DNA of 11,175 nucleotides from Xanthobacteraceae bacterium (GTDB lineage: Bacteria > Pseudomonadota > Alphaproteobacteria > Rhizobiales > Xanthobacteraceae), in the NCBI GenBank assembly GCA_030037185.1, contig JASHRR010001049.1:1-11175 (forward strand). The letters are read 5' to 3'. Position numbers and translations under genes: made by a program. Positions 5,750 to 11,175 of this stretch are shown one piece after another. Position 1 is the first letter of the stretch; every line of letters starts with the position of its first letter. The notes beneath the pieces were generated by a model, which saw only the letters and a program-made list of their open reading frames with translations, was not told the DNA's origin and did not search any database.

Positions 5750-7861
5750 CTATGCAGATCTATGGTGAGGCGAACCTGCAATAGCTTTTTCGAGCTCAAT
5801 AACAACGCGGCTAATCACACCCGACCAATCGCCTGGGGCCCGTTGTCGGAACAGCCGCGCGGTCGGATACCAGGGACTATCCTCGCGATCGAGCAGCCAG
5901 CGAAAGTCTGGGAGAAAAGGCAACAGGACCCAAACCGGTTTTGCCAATGCCCCCGCAAGGTGGGCGACGCTCGTATCGACTGAAATCACCAGGTCCAAAT
6001 TCGCGATGACGGCCGCCGTGTCGGCGAAAGTGTTAAGCTCGTCGCCAAAATGCACAATATCGCCTCGCTCCTTCAGCGCCGTCGCGTCATCGGCGCGAAC
6101 TTCCTTCTGCAAGCTCACAAACTCTGCATCGAGGTCGGCGAGCGGCAGCAAGGAGCGAAGACTGATAGACCGAAAAGCGTCGCCCTTGTGGCCCGAGCCG
6201 CCAGACCAGACAAGGCCGATTCGCAGATTGCGTTTCGGCCCGACTGCGCTGGTCCACCTTCTCAGGCTTTCCGGCGGAACGGTAAAGTAAGGCACCTGCG
6301 CCGGAATCGACTCGACGCGAGTTCTCAATGCCAGCGGTAGGCTTAGCAACGGGCAATGCAGATCGAAATCCGGCGGCTTGTCTTGCTTAGCAATGATCTC
6401 CGCCACGCCAGCCAAGCTCACCATAAGGTCCTTGAGCTGCGCCGGCACTTCGAGCAGCACGCGCGCGCCGCGTCCGGCGACCAACGGCGCATAACGGCAA
6501 AATTGAATGGTGTCGCCAAATCCCTGTTCTGAGTGCAACAGGATTGTCTTGCCTTTGATTGTCGTCTGACCGAGCCAAAGCGGCTGGGTAAAATCGCGGT
6601 TGAATTGCGAAAGGTTTTGCTCTTTCCAGCGCCGCCACCGCCACTCATATCCGCGCCATCCGGCGTCGTATTCTCCCTTGAGCAGGTGCAGAAGAGCCTT
6701 GTTGAAGTGTCCATCGACATAATCGGGATTCAAGGTCAGCGCGTAGTCGTAGCAGACCAGCGCCTCGTCAATCTGACTCAAAAGGTGCAGCGTCACACCG
6801 CGATTGAAGAGCGCCTCGGCATAATCCGGCCGCATCGCAAGCGCGCGGTCATAGCTCGCCAGCGCCTCGTCGAACCGCCTGAGTTCGTGCAGCGTCACAC
6901 CGCGGTTGGTGAGCGCCGCGAAGTGGTCCGGCCGCAGCGCTAACGCGCGGTCGTAGCTCGCCAGCGCCTCATCGAACCGCTTCAGTTCGTCCAGCGTCAC
7001 ACCACGGTTGTTGAGCGCGTCGAAATAATCCGCCTTCAGCGCAAGGGCCTGATCGTAGCTCGCCAGCGCCTCGTCGAACCGCTTCAGTTGCCGGAGCGCC
7101 CTGCCGCGGTTGCTGAACGCCTCGGCCTGATCGGGTTGCAACGCAAGGGCCTGGTCGTAGCTCGCCAGCGCCTCGTCAAAGCGCTTGAGTTCATGCAGTG
7201 TGATGCCGCGATTGTTGAGCGCCCCAGCATCGTCCGGCCGCAGCGCTAGTGCGCGGTCGTAGCTCGCCAGCGCCTCTGGAAACCGCTTCAGTTCGTGCAG
7301 TGTTACACCACGGTTGTTGAGCGCGTCGAAATAATCCGGCTTCAGCGCAAGGGCCTGATCGTAGCTCGCCAGCGCCTCGTCGAACCGCCTCAGTTGCCGC
7401 AGCGCGTTGCCGCGGTCGCCGAACGCGTCGGCCTGATCGGGCTGCAACGCAAGGGCGCGGTCGTGACTCTCCAGCGCCTCCTCAAAGCGCTTAAGTTCCT
7501 GTAACGTGATGCCGCGATTGAAGAGCGCCTCGGCATAATCCGGCCGCATCGCAAGCGCGCGGTCATAGCTCGCCAGCGCCTCGTCGAACCGCCTGAGTTC
7601 GTGCAGCGTCACACCGCGGTTGGTGAGCGCCGCGAAATGGTCCGGCCGCAGCGCAAGCGCGCGGTCGTAGCTCGCCAGCGCCTCGTCGAACCGCCGTTGC
7701 CGCGCATTAATCACGGCAATCAAATGAAGGGCGTCGAAATAGTCTGGTCGAACACCGAGTATTGCGCGCGCGAGATCATGGGCCTCACCTAACCGCCCGT
7801 GCTCATAGGCCGCAGCCGCCCGCTCCATTGCTTCCGGGAATGTCGGCGTGGCGTTTGACAT
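5750..7861 (-). CDS. TPR protein with C-terminal glycosyltransferase-9-like domain
   Basis: This 703-residue protein starts at ATG 7859-7861. GGAGGG (7869-7874 on the complement) lies 7 bases upstream; a TTG at 7867 would be too close to it. Residues about 15-385 are 34-residue tetratricopeptide repeats, ten or more, with the consensus NRGVTLHELKRFDEALASYDRALALRPD, which make a protein-binding superhelix. The C-terminal part resembles glycosyltransferase family 9 (heptosyltransferase-like): GFGDTIQFCRYAP, RIGLVWSGG followed by an SLRSLLPL segment, then LVISVDTSVAHLAGAL and PVWVLLPFLPDFRW. Such fusions are common in rhizobia and are thought to glycosylate proteins or surface components; the acceptor is unknown. 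No signal peptide or membrane span is seen, so it is likely cytoplasmic. The repeats are also very similar as DNA. The gene stands alone, convergent with the M50 remnant. Confidence 0.93.
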   Translation of the reverse strand: MSNATPTFPEAMERAAAAYEHGRLGEAHDLARAILGVRPDYFDALHLIAVINARQRRFDEALASYDRALALRPDHFAALTNRGVTLHELRRFDEALASYDRALAMRPDYAEALFNRGITLQELKRFEEALESHDRALALQPDQADAFGDRGNALRQLRRFDEALASYDQALALKPDYFDALNNRGVTLHELKRFPEALASYDRALALRPDDAGALNNRGITLHELKRFDEALASYDQALALQPDQAEAFSNRGRALRQLKRFDEALASYDQALALKADYFDALNNRGVTLDELKRFDEALASYDRALALRPDHFAALTNRGVTLHELRRFDEALASYDRALAMRPDYAEALFNRGVTLHLLSQIDEALVCYDYALTLNPDYVDGHFNKALLHLLKGEYDAGWRGYEWRWRRWKEQNLSQFNRDFTQPLWLGQTTIKGKTILLHSEQGFGDTIQFCRYAPLVAGRGARVLLEVPAQLKDLMVSLAGVAEIIAKQDKPPDFDLHCPLLSLPLALRTRVESIPAQVPYFTVPPESLRRWTSAVGPKRNLRIGLVWSGGSGHKGDAFRSISLRSLLPLADLDAEFVSLQKEVRADDATALKERGDIVHFGDELNTFADTAAVIANLDLVISVDTSVAHLAGALAKPVWVLLPFLPDFRWLLDREDSPWYPTARLFRQRAPGDWSGVISRVVIELEKAIAGSPHHRSA
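6798..6922 (-). repeat. 125-bp exact repeat inside the TPR gene, copy 1
   Basis: It is identical over 125 bases to 7512-7636, at a distance of 714 bp, exactly seven 102-bp TPR units. It encodes parts of the units reading HFAALTNRG and YAEALFNRG. The flanking units are diverged. Confidence 0.95.
7512..7636 (-). repeat. 125-bp exact repeat inside the TPR gene, copy 2
   Basis: It is identical to 6798-6922. The match is bounded by single mismatches at 7511 and 7637, then goes on at high similarity to about 7690. Confidence 0.95.
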
Positions 7862-7867
7862 TCGCAA

Positions 7868-8235
7868 ACCCTCCCCGTTGGCGCGTCACAGGTTAATTCG
7901 GACGGATGTCGAAAGTGAGATCCACCTAAAGTGGCGGCCTGCACGACTCGTTCGTACTCTGGTGTGTTGCGTGGAGATTGCCCTCCGCCGTAAAAGTGCG
8001 TGGCCGCCAACCGCGGCCGAAGGGTGGCAATAGCTCTAGAAACGTCGTGGCGTTTGATCCTGCTTGATAGCTTCGGTGTTGACGGCCTCCGCTGCGACTG
8101 TGACTGGATCGCGGCAGAGCGCTGGCGCGCGCGATAAGCTGCTTGCTTGGCGTTTTTCGCGACTCGCCGAGCTGATCAGGCATTGGGCCGAGAATTGGAA
8201 AAAAAGTGGCCTTTAACTGGAGCGGCGCGCTACCA
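7868..8235. other. Upstream region of the TPR gene, no recognisable gene
   Basis: Apart from the ribosome-binding site of the TPR gene (GGAGGG, 7869-7874 on the complement), nothing can be assigned. Frames on the - strand are open in part but show no known motif, and no clear promoter or RNA gene is seen. Confidence 0.5.
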
Positions 8236-8469
8236 CTAGTGGTCAGCTCGCAATAGCTTACCACCGAAGCGCTCAGCGAAGGCTTGGGCATGGTCTTAGC
8301 AAAGCAGAACACCACGAAGTCGCTGGCGGCGCAAAGAGTGCGTGACCGGCACCGCCGATAGGGCGGCGGCAGCGCTAAATGTCAATTCACTGTTCTTGAA
8401 GCCGCGCACCTTTTCGGCCGGGAGCACAATGTGATGCGGCCAGTTTCGCTGAAGGTCGGCACGGAGATT
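8236..8469 (-). pseudogene. Small hypothetical protein, frameshifted and without start codon
   Basis: On the - strand, the reading from 8469 gives [19 protein letters not shown], then [10 protein letters not shown], and, further on, [10 protein letters not shown]. One shift near 8296 then gives HAQAFAERFGGKLL and a TAG at 8236-8238. From memory this matches a family of hypothetical proteins of about 80-100 residues in rhizobia with the pattern NWPHHxxLPAx[13 protein letters not shown] and AFAERFGGE; its function is not known to me. A TGA lies directly upstream in frame (8470-8472) and no ATG precedes the similarity, so the start has also been lost. Residues between VTHSLRRQ and RDFVVF also look irregular. 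It sits between the TPR gene and an IS66-like fragment, a typical place for debris. Treat the family call as tentative. Confidence 0.5.
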
Positions 8470-8655
8470 TCACCTTTGTGCGTTGGTCAGGGGTACGGCG
8501 TTACTAGGTCCATGGCGCGCGCTTAACAATCGGACCACAGGGTGATCCGAAACCGCCGCCAGCGAAATTCTCCGAATGTTGCCCCAGATGGCGCCCCGGA
8601 ATGATTTTCGCCGATTTTCGAGAACCGACGGGCGCGAGTCAGATTCATTCTGGCA
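8470..8655. other. Probable left flank of the transposase fragment, with a small hairpin
   Basis: No gene is recognised. GGACCAC (8532-8538) and GTGATCC (8542-8548) form a near-perfect 7-bp hairpin about 110 bases before the transposase start. This stretch may include the left end of the transposon that supplied the next fragment, but that cannot be proved without the other end. Confidence 0.3.
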
Positions 8656-8991
8656 ATGTTTCTGCCGCCCGATCTTGACCGCCTGTCCCACGCCGAGCTG
8701 AAGAGCTTGGTCATAAGTCAATTTGAAATGATAGCTGAACTGCAGCGTACAGTTGCCGCGCTGCGCGACGAGATCGCCCGCCTCAAGGGCGGTCCCGGCC
8801 GACCGGACATCAAGCCGAACAAACCGAGCGGAATGGAGAAGGCAACCGATCTCAAGCCGCAGGGTTCCCCTCGAGAACGTGCCAAGCGCGGGCGCACGAG
8901 GACGAAGCTGACGATCAACGAGGAGAAGGTCGTCAAGGTGGCGGCACCGGCAGGGTCGCGGTTCAAAGGCTACACCAGCTACATCGTTCAA
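8656..8991 (+). pseudogene. IS66-like transposase, N-terminal fragment
   Basis: ATG 8656 opens LDRLSHAELKSLV and a coiled-coil-like stretch (IAELQRTVAALRDEIARLKG, residues about 27-46). GGPGRPDIKPNKPSGMEKAT, then TKLTINEEKVVKVAAPAGSR and FKGYTSYIVQ follow. This is the N-terminus of a transposase family common in Bradyrhizobium and other alphaproteobacteria, whose full proteins have roughly 500 residues with the catalytic domain further on. Here the likeness stops at Q112 (base 8991). The frame then runs through unrelated codons to TGA 9049-9051, which lie antisense to the 3' end of the patatin gene. The catalytic part is entirely missing, so this is an inactive piece left by a deletion or rearrangement. 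The family name (IS66-like) is from memory and less certain than its being a transposase. Confidence 0.7.
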
Positions 8992-8998
8992 CGGCTTG

Positions 8999-9890
8999 CT
9001 AATGCGAATTCCAAACGCGGCGAACCGACTCCGCCTCGGCGACCGCTGTGATCTGTCCCAGACGGTAGGCTTCAGGAACAAGGTTACTATCCATCATGGC
9101 GGTGCCATGCTTGGTAAGCACGACAAACTCGGAGCCGGGTTCGATTACCGCCAAGGTCGCGCCGCTGCCGCGCACCACGTCTAATTCGCCACGCGGGGCA
9201 GCGCTCATTGTCTTGAAAAAAGCCGGTCCTGCCTTGTCACGAGCAGTCAGTGGAAAGCATGACACGGCAATCACGATATGGGAGCCGATAGCTAGATCGG
9301 CGTTCAGCATGCTCCGCACTCCGCCGTCAATGTATCTTTCACCGTTTATTGTGATTGGCGGCCAAATACACGGAGCGGCGGTGCTAGCTGCTATCGCTCG
9401 TTCCAATGGGGCACCTGAAGAAGCATCCCATATTTTGAGTTGCCCGGTTCGTGCGTTTACGGTGGCGGCTCGGAATTGATTCGGCCAAGCCTGCCCGATG
9501 AAGGGAGCAAACATCGATCTCGAAACGGATGCTTCCTCGCTGATCGTTTGCGCACTGAGTGCCATCCTGCCGATTTCGGCGCGTATCAGCTCCGGTTCCA
9601 GAGACTGCGCCGCCCGCGCCATAGCGGTGGCTAAATCGACCATGCTGCCCGGAAAAAACCGGAGGCGGTCCATCAATTCTCGGTGGCGCACCGAAGCCTT
9701 GTTTCAGCGCCAGTTGCGCGCCCACTACTGCGCCAGCAGAGGTGCCGATGATAAGATTGGCAGTCCCAAGATCGATTCCCCGACCAGCGAAACCATCCAT
9801 CAAACCAGTTTCCCAAGCCCAACCCACGGGGCCGCCGCCACCAAGCACGAGTGCCCGCGAACGGTGACCTGCGCCATTGTCATTGATCAT
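8999..9890 (-). pseudogene. Patatin-like phospholipase with one frameshift
   Basis: The gene starts at ATG 9888-9890 with AAGGAG 7 bases upstream. The first part (70 residues) holds the oxyanion-hole loop LVLGGGGPVGWAWETGL (15-31) and the nucleophile motif GTSAG (Ser51). Near 9670-9695 the similarity moves by one base to a second frame: DRLRFFPGSMVDLATAM, then the catalytic-dyad motif YIDGG, ending at TAG 8999-9001. Together the parts make about 297 residues, the normal length for bacterial patatin-like lipid acyl hydrolases, which use a Ser-Asp dyad. Both catalytic motifs survive, so the lesion is a single indel, either a recent mutation or a sequence error. If corrected, the gene would be intact. 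Its stop lies only 7 bases from the transposase fragment, so the original C-terminus may have been altered. Confidence 0.85.
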
Positions 9891-10406
9891 TTAACGGCTC
9901 CTTCACTGCGTACTGCTACGGTGGCCTTAGCGTATCCTCTACAGGACCGCTATCCGCAACAATACTGCGATAACCGCTATCCTTCGGAAGCCGCAACCTC
10001 CAAGCATAAAACTGGTAGTCCAGTGAGCGGACTCGCTGACGCGCATGCCACCGCTGTCGTGCGGCCCGTCGCCGCGCCGCCACGTCCGGCGCGTTGGGTC
10101 GCGAGCCGGGACTGCCGCAAGGGGCCTCCGAAGACGCTCGCCGCCGATTAGGGCTGCCGCCAGCGCGACGCTGTGTGCCCAGTAACCAGCCTTTCGGGCC
10201 AGGAACGCGCCGATCTGGCCGGCGTTGGAGTCTCGTGTGGCGTTGTCCAGCCGGAGCATCAGATGACCCCCGAAAGGCCGGGTCCATTGCTTTGGAGGCA
10301 ATGGCAGAGATGCACTTGATGTCACGCGACTGCAAGGAGGCCAATGAGGCCGCGCATGTCGCCAAGTCCACGACTGGGATCGCAAAAAACTGCTGAGAGG
10401 ACCGAT
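9891..10406. other. Intergenic region between divergent patatin and phosphoketolase genes
   Basis: About 0.5 kb with no gene I can name. It should hold promoters for both flanking genes, but I see no convincing -35/-10 pair. A 10-bp inverted repeat (GCCTTTCGGG near 10191 and CCCGAAAGGC near 10268) is present. A - strand frame from about 10256 down to 9939 reads smoothly in part (AGQIGAFLARKAGYWAHSVA) but has no known relative that I recognise. A 31-codon frame (10303-10396, +) ends 10 bases before the phosphoketolase start and could be a leader peptide or chance. Confidence 0.4.
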
Positions 10407-11175
10407 ATGGATGCCCCAGCAGGTCACCAGATGGAGCGGAATCAGGAGCAGATGGAAAACGCCCTGTCTGACAAAGAGCGGGCATTGATGAATGCTTACT
10501 GGCGGGCCGCAAACTACCTGTCGATTGGCCAGATCTATCTCTATGACAACCCGCTGCTTAAGCAGCCGCTCACAAAAGAGCACATCAAGCCGCGGCTTCT
10601 CGGCCATTGGGGGACGACACCCGGTTTGAACTTCGTCTATGTTCACCTAAACCGGGTGATCAAGAAATACGACCTCGACATGATCTACATCACCGGGCCC
10701 GGGCATGGCGCTCCCGGTGTGGTCGCGAACACCTACCTCGAAGGAACCTACAGCGAGGTCTATCCGGACATTTCGCCTGATGAAGAGGGCATGAAGCGGC
10801 TGTTCACCCAATTCTCGTTGCCCGGTGGTATCCCCAGCCACACCGCTCCAGAGACGCCCGGTTCGATTCACGAAGGCGGCGAGCTCGGCTACTCCCTGTC
10901 GCATGCTTACGGAGCGGCCTTCGACAACCCAGATTTGATTGTTGCGTGTGTCATCGGTGACGGGGAAGCCGAAACGGGACCGATGGCAACGAGCTGGTAT
11001 TCCAACAAATTCCTGAACCCTGTGAGCGATGGAGTGGTTTTGCCGATCCTCCACCTCAATGGTTACAAGATTGCCAATCCGACCGTTCTCGCCCGTATCA
11101 GCCGTGAGGAGCTAAATCACTTATTCCAGGGCTATGGCTACGCACCGCATTTCGTCGAGGGGGACGAGCCGGGAA
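10407..11175 (+). CDS. xfp: Xylulose-5-phosphate/fructose-6-phosphate phosphoketolase, 3' end cut by window
   Basis: This thiamine-diphosphate enzyme splits xylulose 5-phosphate (often also fructose 6-phosphate) with phosphate into acetyl phosphate and glyceraldehyde 3-phosphate (or erythrose 4-phosphate), in the cytoplasm. ATG 10407 has GAGAGG 6 bases upstream, and 256 codons are visible of roughly 800. The N-terminal pyrophosphate-binding domain is clear: [18 protein letters not shown] (28-45), GHWGTTPG (66-73), [10 protein letters not shown] (95-104), [20 protein letters not shown] (138-157) and the cofactor motif GDGEAETGP (184-192) followed by [11 protein letters not shown] (216-226). 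All match the family closely with no interruption. In many proteobacteria this gene lies beside acetate kinase or phosphotransacetylase genes; any such partner would be beyond the right edge. Upstream there is no operon partner. Confidence 0.96.
   Translation, partial: MDAPAGHQMERNQEQMENALSDKERALMNAYWRAANYLSIGQIYLYDNPLLKQPLTKEHIKPRLLGHWGTTPGLNFVYVHLNRVIKKYDLDMIYITGPGHGAPGVVANTYLEGTYSEVYPDISPDEEGMKRLFTQFSLPGGIPSHTAPETPGSIHEGGELGYSLSHAYGAAFDNPDLIVACVIGDGEAETGPMATSWYSNKFLNPVSDGVVLPILHLNGYKIANPTVLARISREELNHLFQGYGYAPHFVEGDEPG

Noticed and set aside
6798..7700. Possible CRISPR-like or tandem repeat array
   Set aside because: The period is 102 bp, in frame with 34-residue TPR units inside a coding gene; there are no unique spacers of CRISPR size.
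6006..7792. Several + strand frames across the TPR gene
   Set aside because: They are antisense shadows of the TPR repeat array; their own repeat look comes from the 102-bp period.
7926..8315. 129-residue - strand frame upstream of the TPR gene
   Set aside because: Only its first residues (VFCFAK) belong to a recognisable family, and that family continues in another frame; the rest shows no known motif.
9939..10646. Long - strand frame overlapping the phosphoketolase start
   Set aside because: Its N-terminal part is antisense to a certain gene and the remainder has no recognised relative; kept only as a note on the intergenic region.
10647..11054. 135-residue - strand frame
   Set aside because: It lies wholly antisense to the phosphoketolase coding region, which has clear family motifs.

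Overview
The window is high-GC DNA that looks like an alphaproteobacterium of the Rhizobiales, probably a Bradyrhizobium or Rhodopseudomonas relative. This rests on GC content, codon style and the protein families seen (TPR-glycosyltransferase, IS630-type and IS66-like transposases, phosphoketolase), not on any marker gene. It reads as an accessory, decaying stretch: a few intact genes are separated by broken genes, insertion-sequence material and DNA with no recognisable coding.

Layout from left to right. (1) The 3' part of an alkyl sulfatase gene (2-1651, +) runs in from the left edge. (2) A complete 1038-bp IS630-family element (1897-2934) follows, with 23-bp imperfect ends and a flanking TA duplication; its transposase is split over three frames. 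(3) An intact AAC(3)-I-type aminoglycoside acetyltransferase gene (3204-3677, +) follows, preceded by a cluster of inverted repeats. (4) From about 3740 to 5650 lie three decayed fragments on the + strand: a phage terminase small subunit, a PDZ domain and the N-terminal half of an M50 (site-2-protease-like) membrane peptidase. (5) On the - strand, 5750-7861 encodes an intact 703-residue TPR protein with a C-terminal glycosyltransferase-9-like domain. (6) The stretch 7868-8991 holds a broken small hypothetical gene (-) and the N-terminal piece of an IS66-like transposase (+). (7) That transposase piece abuts the 3' end of a patatin-like phospholipase gene (8999-9890, -) with one frameshift. (8) After about 0.5 kb without a clear gene, a xylulose-5-phosphate/fructose-6-phosphate phosphoketolase gene starts at 10407 (+) and runs off the right edge.

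The intact genes do not form an obvious pathway or operon: strands alternate and gaps are large. They are best read as independent functions: sulfate-ester hydrolysis, aminoglycoside or amine acetylation, protein or surface glycosylation, and phosphoketolase carbon metabolism. I see no CRISPR array, tRNA, rRNA or defence cassette, and no convincing novel multi-gene system. The most useful observations are the precise IS630 boundaries, the A8 run at its frame junction, the AAC(3)-I homologue next to an IS, the 714-bp-spaced identical repeats inside the TPR gene, and the number of single frameshifts across the window.
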